DNA from: a virus
Reading direction: 5' to 3' (one strand)
IMG/VR virus record: IMGVR_UViG_3300020020_000112
Span: 1-34,522 of that record
Length of the DNA stretch: 34,522 bases
The notes below the pieces were generated by a model, which saw nothing but the letters and a program-made list of their open reading frames with translations, was not told the DNA's origin and ran no database searches. Shown here one piece after another: positions 1 through 7,961 of the stretch. A program made the position numbers and the translations under genes. Within the stretch, counting starts at the first letter, position 1. Each line of letters starts with the position of its first letter.

Positions 1-327
1 AAGATATCCGTACCCCACAGGTTTCACGCTTCGACTTTGCTCGACAAATGGCGTGTCGTGTAAACGGGATTGAAGTTTCAACGCTCCTATCACCTGAATC
101 GTCTTCATATCAGAATGGTCAAAAGCACCTTTTCGAGACATTGCTGGATCAACTAAAAAAGACTCAATTATCATTAGATCAGAATCCGAAATATGATCCG
201 AAAGTTCGTGTGTTGTCAAATCTCGGGATACGCCGAAATCAACGACTTTCAAAACCCCTGTTTCGTCTAGAGTTACAGATGCCCAACCAGTCGATTCCCC
301 AGGATCAATTCCTAGAAGTCGCTTCAT
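1..327 (-). CDS. RuvC-like Holliday junction resolvase, 3' end cut off by the window
   Basis: The frame is open from an ATG at 327 down to base 1 (109 codons, no stop), so the C-terminus lies outside the window. The N-terminus reads MKRLLGIDPGESTGWA, the RNase H-fold first strand of RuvC with the metal-binding Asp at residue 8. A second acidic motif, MIIES, places a Glu at residue 55, as in RuvC. By family this is a metal-dependent nuclease that cuts four-way or branched DNA during recombination or before packaging. Its start overlaps the stop of the upstream gene by ATGA. The fold assignment is strong; the junction-resolving role is inferred from the family, and the later acidic residues cannot be checked. 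Confidence 0.85.
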   Translation of the reverse strand, partial: MKRLLGIDPGESTGWASVTLDETGVLKVVDFGVSRDLTTHELSDHISDSDLMIIESFLVDPAMSRKGAFDHSDMKTIQVIGALKLQSRLHDTPFVEQSRSVKPVGYGYL

Positions 328-500
328 GAACAGATCTTTACTATTTCTCGACTACAAAGCATAAAGCGCACATTCTTTTGATCTCGGTGAAATATTAAAG
401 TAGTCGGAGGAGTCATATCAGAATCATCAGACCAGGGGCAAATTAAATCAACAGCTTCTTCCGTAAATGAACTCCTGTAGGTTATCTTTGTAAACTCCAT
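324..500 (-). CDS. Small hypothetical protein (58 aa)
   Basis: No family recognised. The ATG at 500 is preferred over a longer open frame to 557: it gives only a 19-base overlap with the lysozyme-like gene, and GGAAAG lies upstream. The stop overlaps the RuvC-like start as ATGA, the usual coupling in this genome. The protein begins MEFTKITYRSS and has a short acidic stretch (WSDDSD) in the middle. One copy of the dispersed CCTGTAGG element lies about nine codons after the start. Confidence 0.55.
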   Translation of the reverse strand: MEFTKITYRSSFTEEAVDLICPWSDDSDMTPPTTLIFHRDQKNVRFMLCSREIVKICS

Positions 501-958
501 GGTGATGTATTCAACTTTCCGGGTGTGTAATTCCCGCCTCTGAGAAGCCAAAGACATGCTGGGATAATATTGGGATCGTCTCTATCAATTCCTTTATGTC
601 CAGCTGTGAAGCCAAATAAGTCAATAGTCCATCCGTGCTCGTAATATTTTCCAAAAAAGTAACCTGATCTGGAATGGACTGGATTGATTTGGCAGACTCC
701 TGTATCACCAGTAGCCTCATTGTAGGTATCCCTACCACACTCAGATTCTCGTTTAAGAATACCTCTACTAAAGAAAAATGCATGTTCTTCATTGGTCATT
801 CCATGGAATCTGAATAATTGTTCAAGAGAGCCACAATCGCCTTTGATGTAGGTTGGAGTCAAGTTAATTCGTTCTAGTCTATCAGCCGTAGAATCAACTG
901 TTGCTGATTCTGGACTAATCAAAGTGAGCAGAATACTGCTTAATAAGAGCCGTATCAC
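482..958 (-). CDS. Secreted lysozyme-like / transglycosylase-fold protein
   Basis: 158 aa. The start is GTG at 958, supported by AAGGAG eight bases upstream, and it overlaps the exonuclease gene by 44 bases. Residues 1-20 form a hydrophobic signal-like segment (MIRLLLSSILLTL). Residues about 65-158 carry a lysozyme/SLT-like pattern: KRESECG with the presumed catalytic Glu, then GDTGVCQINP, the usual G-x-x-Q-I-N strand, and a C-terminal ACLWLLRGG...SPWSLQ helix-plus-Trp motif. The family cleaves the glycan strands of peptidoglycan. A lytic enzyme inside the replication arm, far from the endolysin-holin genes, is unusual; it may act on the wall early, or be an accessory lysin exported by the host secretion system. 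Function is inferred from motifs. Confidence 0.75.
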   Translation of the reverse strand: MIRLLLSSILLTLISPESATVDSTADRLERINLTPTYIKGDCGSLEQLFRFHGMTNEEHAFFFSRGILKRESECGRDTYNEATGDTGVCQINPVHSRSGYFFGKYYEHGWTIDLFGFTAGHKGIDRDDPNIIPACLWLLRGGNYTPGKLNTSPWSLQR

Positions 959-1550
959 TTACACTCCTTCGCATTAGAGTTACTAAATCTATAGCTTCCA
1001 TTCTAGCATCCCAAAGTGCATGATGTGGAATGTATCCGTTGAGTTGGTGCTCATCTCGAGCATTTCCAAATTCCGGATTGCCACCATATTCCAAACCATA
1101 TCTCATGCTGCGCAGGCACAAATTGCGATAGTGAAATGGATGACTCCTATCTTGCATGGAGTAAATATAATTCATCCACATTCCATCAAATAACATTGGA
1201 TTAGCGCACATGAATCTTTTATCTTTATCAGGCTCAATCATGCCTACATATTCATCAAGCTCATCTAGAATTACACTGTCCCGTTTAATTTCTGCATCTG
1301 TATATCTCAACCAGGCAGCTGCAAAAGCCGGGTCATCATTTTGACGCTTTTCATTCCACCAAGCTTGTGTATCAGTTAAGTTAGCTGGAAATGCCCAATC
1401 TGGAGTAATAAAAGTTGTATCAAATTCTGTGTAGAATGTAGACTCCTGTAGGATCTCTCCATAATGAGTTACAGGAACAATCCCTAGTGTTAATGGCTCT
1501 CCCTGCCAGGGATCAAGTGCGTTTGTTTCAAAGTCGATTACAAAAAACAT
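915..1550 (-). CDS. DnaQ-like DEDDh 3'-5' exonuclease
   Basis: 211 aa. Motif Exo I is VIDFETN (Asp6, Glu8) and the C-terminal ExoIII-h motif is HHALWDARME (His about 176, Asp about 181), which defines the DEDDh exonuclease superfamily. An Asp in the LFDGMWM stretch could be Exo II. Such enzymes proofread or trim 3' ends. The phage polymerase has its own exonuclease domain, so this one is more likely a repair, recombination or RNA-processing nuclease. It is coupled to the upstream zinc-binding gene through TAATG. The family is secure; the substrate is not known. Confidence 0.85.
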   Translation of the reverse strand: MFFVIDFETNALDPWQGEPLTLGIVPVTHYGEILQESTFYTEFDTTFITPDWAFPANLTDTQAWWNEKRQNDDPAFAAAWLRYTDAEIKRDSVILDELDEYVGMIEPDKDKRFMCANPMLFDGMWMNYIYSMQDRSHPFHYRNLCLRSMRYGLEYGGNPEFGNARDEHQLNGYIPHHALWDARMEAIDLVTLMRRSVSDTALIKQYSAHFD

Positions 1551-1741
1551 TATCCTATTACCTCTCTAGCTATTTCGTCAGCGTGAATATTAAAACAGTC
1601 TTCGCATAGAGGAACATTACCGCATTGACATGGTAATTTATTACCCCATCTTTTAACAGATGCATCCATTAAACCGCATCTGTCGCATGGTACTTTTCTA
1701 GTATCAATTGGTGGTCCAAAGGTGAGTTGATATCTAGCCAT
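1550..1741 (-). CDS. Small zinc-knuckle protein (63 aa)
   Basis: Several in-frame starts exist up to 1780. ATG at 1741 is chosen because it overlaps the end of the upstream 55-aa gene by eight bases and aligns with the start of the 12842-13018 protein, with which it shares an N-terminal motif (FGPPIDTRKVP here). It then has CDRCG, CQCG and CEDC pairs, six cysteines suited to binding zinc, and ends in an acidic helix. Function unknown; such phage zinc ribbons often contact nucleic acid or host polymerase, but nothing here shows that. Confidence 0.65.
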   Translation of the reverse strand: MARYQLTFGPPIDTRKVPCDRCGLMDASVKRWGNKLPCQCGNVPLCEDCFNIHADEIAREVIG

Positions 1742-1901
1742 CAGCTTCATTCTTAGATTTAATGAATGCATCTCTGTCATCCTCGAATTTAAACATAGCT
1801 ATCAGACCTTTAGCTGTTGGGTGGACGTTTGATACAGCTATCACAGAATATGGCAATGGTGTTTGTTCAGTTGCTACAGGAATATAGGTTAGTTCATCCA
1901 T
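1734..1901 (-). CDS. Small hypothetical protein (55 aa)
   Basis: Open frame from ATG 1901 to TAG at 1734, beginning MDELTYIPVATEQ and ending in a charged KFEDDRDAFIKSKNEADG tail. It fills an otherwise empty gap exactly: the start forms TAATG with the preceding stop at 1901, and the end overlaps the next start. That packing and the codon choice make it a real gene, although below 60 residues. No family recognised. Confidence 0.65.
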   Translation of the reverse strand: MDELTYIPVATEQTPLPYSVIAVSNVHPTAKGLIAMFKFEDDRDAFIKSKNEADG

Positions 1902-2197
1902 TATGTTCCCTCAAAGTGGCAAATGGTACAAAGAAGTACAGAATCGTTACAGAACCATTTCATGTAATGTTCGCATACTTCTCCTGTTTCTTTATGAATT
2001 ACGTACAAACCTGTACCATAATCTAATACAGCTTTGAATTCATATTCTGGTTTGAGAGAATGTGTTCTCCAATCCTTCTCGCCAGTCTCAATGTATTCTA
2101 CACCATCTCTATGAACCAGATGTTCATTGTAGAATCGAAGTTGCTCTATAGCTGCTTCTTCATCGGACATTTCTAGTTTAAGTAAAAACCATCCCAT
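1901..2197 (-). CDS. Hypothetical protein (98 aa)
   Basis: Open to 2236, but the ATG at 2197 has CGAGG eight bases upstream and forms TGATG with the stop of the upstream 55-aa gene, so it is taken as the start. The protein has an acidic helical N-terminus (MSDEEAAIEQLRFYNEHL) and a C-terminal half with a YGTGLYVIHKETGEV beta-hairpin and several Cys/His residues (CEHYMKWFC, CTICH) that could bind a metal. No family recognised. Confidence 0.65.
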   Translation of the reverse strand: MGWFLLKLEMSDEEAAIEQLRFYNEHLVHRDGVEYIETGEKDWRTHSLKPEYEFKAVLDYGTGLYVIHKETGEVCEHYMKWFCNDSVLLCTICHFEGT

Positions 2198-2364
2198 CAG
2201 TGAAACCTCGTTGCATATGCTATTGCTAGTCGACAATGTGTATTAGCAATGTTATACCATTCGTTTTTCAATTGAGAATCGCCGCTCATTTTAGCATTCT
2301 CTAAGGCTTTCTCTGCTTCTTCTATGTGTTTGGCGTGTCCTGCCATTTGTTCTATAAGAGTCAT
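2197..2364 (-). CDS. Small helical protein (55 aa)
   Basis: ATG at 2364 overlaps the polymerase stop as TAATG; TGA at 2197 overlaps the next ATG as TGATG. The product starts MTLIEQMAGHAKHIEEAEKA and is predicted by eye to be almost entirely helical, with alternating hydrophobic and charged positions. It fills a 167-base gap that would otherwise be unexplained. No known family; being directly downstream of the polymerase it could be a replication accessory factor, but that is position only. Confidence 0.65.
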   Translation of the reverse strand: MTLIEQMAGHAKHIEEAEKALENAKMSGDSQLKNEWYNIANTHCRLAIAYATRFH

Positions 2365-4019
2365 TAGTTTAACCTCTTTATGTCAGTGCTGAAAAGTAGA
2401 CCAAAATCTTTTTCTGTCCAATCAGACATAAGGTGGGCTGCTTCTTCCGCATCCTTCTGAGAACTACAATTAATCCATACTGAATCGTGAACTTGGTTTC
2501 GCATGTCAAATCCGGCCTTTTCAAGAAGGAGCATCGACCTTTTGACGAGTTCAAATCCTCCTCCTTGAACGATAGCGTTAAATGCTTTGCGGCATTCAGA
2601 CTGATACTGAAAGTGCCTGTGTCGTCCACTAAACAAACGTATCTGCCCTTTAGATTGAGCAATCGCTTCAGCATTTTTAGCGAATCTAAATAACTCAGGA
2701 TAGTTCCGTTGATAGTCTCCGTAGACCCTTTGCGCTTGACGGATACTAATCTTAGCTTGGTAAGATAGAGCTTCTGCTTGTCCACCATAAATAAGTAAGA
2801 AGTTGACAATTTTTGCAAGTTGCCTTGTGATTCCGAGTGCATCTGCAACCGATTGATGGACATCACCTTCCTCCTTAAAAATTTCCAGTAGAGCAGGACA
2901 TTGAGAATAAACCGTAGCCATTCTCATTTCTAGATTTCGGAAGTCAACTTCCCAGAGTTGGTAGGAATCCTCCGGCAGAAACATTTTCTTGACGCCTGAA
3001 TCTCTAGGAACTTGTTGGAGATTAGGGTATTCACAAGATAAGCGTCCGGTGACAGTTCCATGCATTTTGAAAGTCGGATGCAACCTACTCTCTGATCCAG
3101 ATATACGTAGATAATTGGCAAAGTAGGATGACGCCATTTTTTGACACCGACGATACTCAAGAATAAGGCCACAGACAGGGTGATTCGTCTTTTCCAAGAA
3201 ATTCGTATTGATCTGGGGTTTGTTGTTACCAGTGTAACTAAGAGGAGTGAGTCCATAACCTCTAGGACTCTCTGAGAAGAGTTTTTCATGTAGAAGATTA
3301 CTGGAACCACAATCCCAACCGAGTTCACTTTTGATAGCTGCCATTCGCTCTCGGCACAAGATTTCTTGTCTTGCACATTCTCTCTTGTCAATTGGAATAC
3401 CTTTCGCTTCCATATCCAGTAAACAGTAGAGATAGTATCTGTCAACCTCATTCCATGCTGCCTCATATGGGCCGAATGATGGTCTGAGTGCATCAAACAA
3501 TTGCAAAGTAGAAACGGCATCTTCCTGCGCATATCTATCCATCCCATAGATAGGTGAGTTGTCCCAGCATAACATGAGAGCTTTTTTAAGTTTTGCATTC
3601 TTAGGAACTGTACAGAATTTGTTAGATAAGAATTCTAGATCATGAAATGAATTCTCATCAATAAAATGGTGCATCAACATTGTATCGAATAGATTATTAT
3701 ATCTACCATTATAACCTAAGGATCTGAGCACATGCAAGTCGAACTTAGCGTTGTGCATAATAATTGTAAACGGCTCTAGAGCTTTAAAGAACTCTGGAGG
3801 AATGTAATCTATGTTCTCTTGCGGAGTACCGACAATAGGTCTATGCCCTACAGGAATATACCAATGTTCATCTCCCTGAGCAATTGATACGCCTAAGCAG
3901 AATCTCTCTGCATAAGAATCTGTCCAATTAGTTTCAGTATCAATCGCTATGGGAAGCTGTGTCCGAGAGATCAAGAGAGATTCTACCTGGGCTAGCTGCT
4001 CCCTCGTGTTCACCAACAT
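2364..4019 (-). CDS. polA-like: Family A DNA polymerase with 3'-5' exonuclease domain
   Basis: 551 aa. The proofreading exonuclease domain (about 1-185) has Exo I AIDTET (Asp27, Glu29), Exo II HNAKFD (Asp94) and Exo III YAQED (Tyr163, Asp167). The polymerase domain has TGRLS...PNLQQVP near 324-338, motif A VDFRNLEMR (Asp359, Glu364), motif B R399-x3-K403-x3-F407-x3-YG and motif C QVHDS (Asp512). No 5'-3' exonuclease domain is present, as in T7-like and many other phage enzymes. Motif C has Ser513 where the family normally has Glu after the catalytic Asp. It copies the phage genome, presumably with the adjacent primase-helicase. The start at 4019 overlaps that gene by 80 bases; GAAAGG lies upstream. 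Confidence 0.96.
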   Translation of the reverse strand: MLVNTREQLAQVESLLISRTQLPIAIDTETNWTDSYAERFCLGVSIAQGDEHWYIPVGHRPIVGTPQENIDYIPPEFFKALEPFTIIMHNAKFDLHVLRSLGYNGRYNNLFDTMLMHHFIDENSFHDLEFLSNKFCTVPKNAKLKKALMLCWDNSPIYGMDRYAQEDAVSTLQLFDALRPSFGPYEAAWNEVDRYYLYCLLDMEAKGIPIDKRECARQEILCRERMAAIKSELGWDCGSSNLLHEKLFSESPRGYGLTPLSYTGNNKPQINTNFLEKTNHPVCGLILEYRRCQKMASSYFANYLRISGSESRLHPTFKMHGTVTGRLSCEYPNLQQVPRDSGVKKMFLPEDSYQLWEVDFRNLEMRMATVYSQCPALLEIFKEEGDVHQSVADALGITRQLAKIVNFLLIYGGQAEALSYQAKISIRQAQRVYGDYQRNYPELFRFAKNAEAIAQSKGQIRLFSGRHRHFQYQSECRKAFNAIVQGGGFELVKRSMLLLEKAGFDMRNQVHDSVWINCSSQKDAEEAAHLMSDWTEKDFGLLFSTDIKRLN

Positions 4020-5646
4020 CTAAGGGTGTACCTTTCAACGAATAATATAGTGTCTCAGTATCTTGCACTAAGTCCACCATGAATTTGCGATCGTATCGGT
4101 TCTTTAAGGAGTACAAGGCAATAAGTTTATCATCATCCACATCACGTTCCAAGTTCAGTACAGTATCAGAATCTTTACCAAAAATGTATGAACCATAGAC
4201 GTCACCCAACTGAGTTTCTTTGAACTTCTTACGACTGGTGTCTTTACGATTATGGTGTATACATAACCAGGCCGTGTTATATTTTCTGCGACACTTCTTG
4301 ATCCATCTTGTTATGGCTCTAGCTTCAGCTTCTTTTAACTCCTCAGATGCAAGTTCTGTTAGCGAATCCAAAAAAACGATGTGCGGCTTGTAATCAGCAA
4401 TAATTTCCTCATACTCCATGAGAGTTTTTTCTTCATCAAGAATTCTCACATTCTGATTCCATACTGCACTGCTATCGAATTTCTTGTTCAAACGTTGGAA
4501 GATGTATTGTAACTCTATAGCTGACATTTCTAGAGAAATTACCAACATTCTAAGATCGTTGGATACTATGCTCTTTCCAAAGAAATCAGATTGAGTCGCT
4601 AAATGCCAAGTGAGTTCTACCATTAGCTGAGTTTTTCCAGCAGCAGGCGGACCTGTTAATATTGCAAAACCTTTTGTGTGTATCCAATTATCTATGATCC
4701 ATTCGAGGTTTTCTTTGTGGTTGATAATGTCCAATGGACTATAGAGAGTATAGCCTTCTTCGACTTGATGGGCCAAAAGAGCAAGACTCGCAAGCTCAGA
4801 GAGTCTCGTAAGTTTATCTTTTCTACCTTTGAACTTACCAACTCTGTCATCCACATACGATAATAGGGTGACGATTTGAAGGTGGTTGCATCCAGTTTCT
4901 GCCAGTTCGTGTGCAATTTTAGTGAGGAAGGACGAACGGGCACGGGAATCTTTACTTGGCGTTTCACTGATGATCCTCTTTTTAAGATGAACATGCAGAG
5001 GGAGAACTTTAAGAAGGTCTTGAACATCAAGAAGCATTGTGGCATTTAGCCGGATTACTTCTCGCTCTACTATTGGAGCAATATCAAAAACGGATAGTTC
5101 TTTTGGAAAGAGCGATCCCTGCCCCTGTAGGTGCTTTAAAGTTACTGGAATACCTTCTCTTTTCCAGTTTTTTGATTGAGGGGGTCTTAGAACTTGTGTA
5201 GCATCATATCCAGAAGCATCCGCCTCTAGATAAAACATCAATCGTCTATTGATTCCCTCTAGGACTTTAATGTCGGTAAAGTAGGGAACCTTCCAGTAGC
5301 AATGCATATGCGTTTCGCCACTGGTTTGAATAACGCAATCTGGCTCGGGTAAATCTTGAAAATCAATTTCTTCTTGCCCATCGAATTCTACCCAAACAAC
5401 GGATGATCCTTGTACGTTAGGCTTAAGAGCATTTAAGCCTGTCTTGTATAAAGCTGGGGCTACGTAGACATCTAGTGTCTCCTGATTTCTGGTTACATAA
5501 TCGTAGACTTGTTGTTTCTTCTCCGGCCAATGAAAGAACTTTTGTTCCCACTTTTGGTCTACCGCCAAAGTGTCTTTTGTTGCTACGTATACATAACCTT
5601 CGGTTTCCTCGAATAAGAAGTCTAGGAATCTCGAAAGGTCGTCCAT
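3940..5646 (-). CDS. Primase-helicase: AEP PrimPol-like N-terminus and RecA-fold ATPase C-terminus
   Basis: 568 aa. Residues about 60-160 resemble an archaeo-eukaryotic primase core: VWVEFDG (acidic metal motif, 84-90), SGETHMHCYW (sxH motif, 109-118) and YDATQVLRPP (third motif, Asp148). The C-terminal half is a RepA/DnaB-type RecA-fold ATPase with Walker A TGPPAAGKT (331-339), Walker B HIVFLDS (422-428) and an IHHNRK sensor-like segment near 463. The combination would both prime and unwind DNA at the fork and sits immediately upstream of the polymerase. An intrinsic terminator lies between it and the SSB-like gene, so transcription reaching it may be partly read-through. Domain calls are firm; exact enzymatic partition is inferred. 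Confidence 0.88.
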   Translation of the reverse strand: MDDLSRFLDFLFEETEGYVYVATKDTLAVDQKWEQKFFHWPEKKQQVYDYVTRNQETLDVYVAPALYKTGLNALKPNVQGSSVVWVEFDGQEEIDFQDLPEPDCVIQTSGETHMHCYWKVPYFTDIKVLEGINRRLMFYLEADASGYDATQVLRPPQSKNWKREGIPVTLKHLQGQGSLFPKELSVFDIAPIVEREVIRLNATMLLDVQDLLKVLPLHVHLKKRIISETPSKDSRARSSFLTKIAHELAETGCNHLQIVTLLSYVDDRVGKFKGRKDKLTRLSELASLALLAHQVEEGYTLYSPLDIINHKENLEWIIDNWIHTKGFAILTGPPAAGKTQLMVELTWHLATQSDFFGKSIVSNDLRMLVISLEMSAIELQYIFQRLNKKFDSSAVWNQNVRILDEEKTLMEYEEIIADYKPHIVFLDSLTELASEELKEAEARAITRWIKKCRRKYNTAWLCIHHNRKDTSRKKFKETQLGDVYGSYIFGKDSDTVLNLERDVDDDKLIALYSLKNRYDRKFMVDLVQDTETLYYSLKGTPLDVGEHEGAASPGRISLDLSDTASHSD

Positions 5647-5673
5647 GTCCTTTTCTCGTACAAAAACGGAAAA

Positions 5674-5701
5674 GGGAGGCTAATCCGTAGACTAGCCTCC
5701 C
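5674..5701 (-). terminator. Intrinsic terminator after the SSB-like gene
   Basis: On the minus strand a perfect 9-bp stem (GGGAGGCTA with TAGCCTCCC) and a 10-base loop are followed at once by TTTTCCGTTTTT. It starts eight bases after the SSB-like stop at 5709 and precedes the primase-helicase start at 5646. It would reduce expression of the polymerase/primase genes relative to the recombination genes. Confidence 0.8.
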
Positions 5702-5708
5702 TAATCAG

Positions 5709-6173
5709 TTATTCAGTAACGGAATGCCACGCAATGATGTTGCCGTAAACTACGGACTTCTCACCATCTGTGTGCTTAATCGTTCCACCGATCTTAGTTC
5801 CAATGACTTCAACATCATTGAGACTACGAACAGTGTAATCTGGAATAGACTCATCGTAGGAATCCGCATCGTCAGGATCATTGATATCGAAAGTCATTCG
5901 AGTGACTTCATCATCAGTCTGGTTCAACCACTTAGTGATGAAAGCCTTTACGAATGGCTTTGTTGATTCCTGAACATTGAGGTTCTCTAGATGAGTTCTT
6001 CCAATCTCATCTCCACTTTCTTCGGCCACTTCAAGACGCAAACGGAAGTTATATCCGCCTTTACCTTGACCAGCCTTCTTACAAGTTGCATCAACAATGT
6101 CAAAGACATAGTCGCCTTCAGGGAGGGGTGTACCAGCAGAAGCAACACCACCCAGGTCCATATCAATAGGCAT
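5709..6173 (-). CDS. Probable phage single-stranded DNA-binding protein (DUF669-like)
   Basis: 154 aa, starting at ATG 6173 with GGAG nine bases upstream. The layout PEGDYVFDIVDA, then GKGGYNFRLRLEVAEESGD, then NVQESTKPFVKAFITKWL matches the phage DUF669/SSB-like OB-fold family, in which a short strand introduces the ligand-binding barrel and a helix follows. It overlaps the Sak4-like ATPase by 11 bases; these two are often paired, the SSB being loaded or displaced by the annealing/recombinase partner. The terminator just after it suggests high or separately controlled expression. Family identification is by pattern, not alignment. Confidence 0.68.
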   Translation of the reverse strand: MPIDMDLGGVASAGTPLPEGDYVFDIVDATCKKAGQGKGGYNFRLRLEVAEESGDEIGRTHLENLNVQESTKPFVKAFITKWLNQTDDEVTRMTFDINDPDDADSYDESIPDYTVRSLNDVEVIGTKIGGTIKHTDGEKSVVYGNIIAWHSVTE

Positions 6174-6930
6174 CAGTTAATTCTCCAATTCCAAAAAGAT
6201 TCTCCCATGTAGGAGATTCTACTTCTTGTTGCATTAATCCGTACCGATTCTTAGCAACGTACAATCCTTTACGTCTAACAAGCATTGTAGCTTTAGTTTC
6301 AGTAACGGACTTTCCAGCCACTAATTTAGTGGTTGTTTTGTTCTGAAGTCGTATAACTCCAGATACCAACTGCTTCACAGCATCATGTAATGCTGGTGTA
6401 ACAGCAGGACCTACTTCGGTCTTTTTACGGGATTCTCCTTCTCCCTCCCAATAGATCTTTTCATGACCTATGATTACGATATTAATATTTGCCTGTTGCA
6501 AGTCCATGAGAATGCGACTAAACAATGTCGTAGACCAACGATAATCTTTCCACTCCGCCATTCCACCTTTATCACCTTTAGTTCTACCTGTTGTCATCCA
6601 GTGATCTAGTTGGAAGGTTTGTGATGTAGAAAGAGTATCGAGGACTAAAGTTTTAAACTTAGTCTTCTCAACATTCCTACAGAAGTCTCTTACTTCATCG
6701 GGAGTATTTCCAGTACCAATAGGAATAACCTCAATCTCGTCTTTCCAGGAGGGGCGAATTGTTTCTGAGGCTTTCTTAATAGTATCAGAACTTCTCTCGA
6801 AATCTATCCAAACAGCAGGCTTAGGACAATTATCAGCTGTCCAAAATGTTTTTCCCTCACCTTCTGGTCCATACAGGAGTACCTTTACGTACCATACTAT
6901 CTGGTCAAGTGTTAATGGTTTTAGGATCAT
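6163..6930 (-). CDS. Sak4/RecA-like recombination ATPase
   Basis: 255 aa. Walker A is GPEGEGKT (21-28), followed by VWIDFERS, the usual second strand of this group. Walker B is KTLVLDTLS near 95, and NIVIIGHEK near 150 is the sensor strand. Size and order match phage single-domain RecA-fold ATPases such as Sak4 (P-loop 'AAA_24'), which promote single-strand annealing or strand exchange together with an SSB. It sits between the SSB-like gene and a Cas4/RecB-type nuclease, making a compact recombination set. The ATPase is certain; the Sak4 assignment is probable. Confidence 0.85.
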   Translation of the reverse strand: MILKPLTLDQIVWYVKVLLYGPEGEGKTFWTADNCPKPAVWIDFERSSDTIKKASETIRPSWKDEIEVIPIGTGNTPDEVRDFCRNVEKTKFKTLVLDTLSTSQTFQLDHWMTTGRTKGDKGGMAEWKDYRWSTTLFSRILMDLQQANINIVIIGHEKIYWEGEGESRKKTEVGPAVTPALHDAVKQLVSGVIRLQNKTTTKLVAGKSVTETKATMLVRRKGLYVAKNRYGLMQQEVESPTWENLFGIGELTDAY

Positions 6931-7126
6931 AACTAATATTCACCTCATGTTCAACAATGGAACAACCATACATCAATTTGTCAGTAACCCTATAAAAGCC
7001 ACGTCCATTAGGCGGGCACTCTACCGTTAATTGTGAACCATCCTCTAGAATTATCTGGATTGATTTCACTGGAAGTGTCTGTCTTGGTGTGCTTTCGTGC
7101 AATCTCTGTGAATTTGGAAAACTCAT
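6905..7126 (-). CDS. Small hypothetical protein (73 aa)
   Basis: Lies between the ATPase and the Cas4-like gene and overlaps both, by 26 and 119 bases. ATG at 7126 has a GAGAGAGA purine stretch upstream; the frame is open to 7192 and a later GTG near 7070 is also possible. The part with the best coding look is SIQIILEDGSQLTVECPPNG onward, a beta-rich sequence. Long overlap with the C-terminus of the nuclease is unusual. No family recognised. Confidence 0.5.
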   Translation of the reverse strand: MSFPNSQRLHESTPRQTLPVKSIQIILEDGSQLTVECPPNGRGFYRVTDKLMYGCSIVEHEVNISYDPKTINT

Positions 7127-7961
7127 AGTCTCTCTCGACATGCTTGTAGTTGGATTCAAGCATACCTTTGATTGACAAACCACGCAATTCAAAGTTACAG
7201 GGGTCTCTAAACTTACAACCTTTACAGTTGAAACTGCTGATGTGTCTTATCGCGGGTACAGTCTGCATATGATAGACGTAATCACGGAAGTATGTCCAGA
7301 AGGCTTCTAGGTATTCTTTAGTCAAAGTCTTCCTATAGAGTCCAAATAACTGATCGTTGGTCGCTCCATTTTTGTAGTCAATCTTGGTGTTAACCCAAGA
7401 TATTTCCACGATTGGAACTTCATCAAACAACATCCAAATAATACATGCATACAGGATCAACTGAGCATCCATTTCAACAGAGTCATCGGAATGTGCCGAT
7501 TTGTTTTCTCCAGTCTTATGATCCCGAAGAATAAGTCTTCCTCTACTTCTGTAAAGCAAGTCGACAATACCGTGTAACCCAGCATTTTCATACAGGGGAT
7601 ACTGAAGCTCCTTTTCAACCTCAACAATCTGTATTCCCATATCAATATCTTCTGTGCGACGATCGAGATACCGTCTAAAGATCAAATGTACCTGTGTCAG
7701 TGTACCAATAAAGTCGTCATGAACTTCCATGATATCATTCCGCATCTTTGTATCCATTGCGGAAAAGGTAAGCGGGTCCCCTACTTTGTAACCAGCTTTC
7801 AATAGCTGATAGTAGAAGTGTGCTAGTTCATGGAAATAGAGCCCTACTTCAAAGTGCTTCTCAGTGCCGAGATTAGGACGATATCCCATCTCATAGATGT
7901 ACTTATGAAGTTGTGGACATTTCTGATGACAACTAAACTGGCTGGGAGACACTAAATACAT
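7008..7961 (-). CDS. Cas4/RecB-type PD-(D/E)XK nuclease with iron-sulphur cysteines
   Basis: 317 aa from ATG 7961, which has AAGGA six bases upstream; the frame continues open to 8027 but would overlap the previous gene more. Core motifs are GIVDLLYR (Asp134), ILRDHKTGE (Asp147, Lys149) and MDAQLILYA (Gln167), the PD-(D/E)XK set of the RecB/Cas4 family. Cysteines C11 and C15 near the start plus C246, C249 and C255 (CKGCKFRDPC) match the 4Fe-4S staple of Cas4/AddB-like nucleases. It probably resects DNA ends for the neighbouring SSB/ATPase recombination pair. No CRISPR array is present, so the Cas4 resemblance is structural only. Confidence 0.85.
   Translation of the reverse strand: MYLVSPSQFSCHQKCPQLHKYIYEMGYRPNLGTEKHFEVGLYFHELAHFYYQLLKAGYKVGDPLTFSAMDTKMRNDIMEVHDDFIGTLTQVHLIFRRYLDRRTEDIDMGIQIVEVEKELQYPLYENAGLHGIVDLLYRSRGRLILRDHKTGENKSAHSDDSVEMDAQLILYACIIWMLFDEVPIVEISWVNTKIDYKNGATNDQLFGLYRKTLTKEYLEAFWTYFRDYVYHMQTVPAIRHISSFNCKGCKFRDPCNFELRGLSIKGMLESNYKHVERDYEFSKFTEIARKHTKTDTSSEINPDNSRGWFTINGRVPA

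Noticed and set aside
48-329. 93-codon plus-strand frame
   Set aside because: It is the antisense of the RuvC-like gene, which has clear catalytic motifs.
2930-3598. 222-codon frame inside the DNA polymerase gene
   Set aside because: Lies within conserved polymerase motifs in another frame, and its product has an unnatural composition.
7008-7961. Cas4 resemblance taken as part of a CRISPR system
   Set aside because: No array or other cas genes; free-standing Cas4/RecB-like nucleases are common in phage recombination modules.
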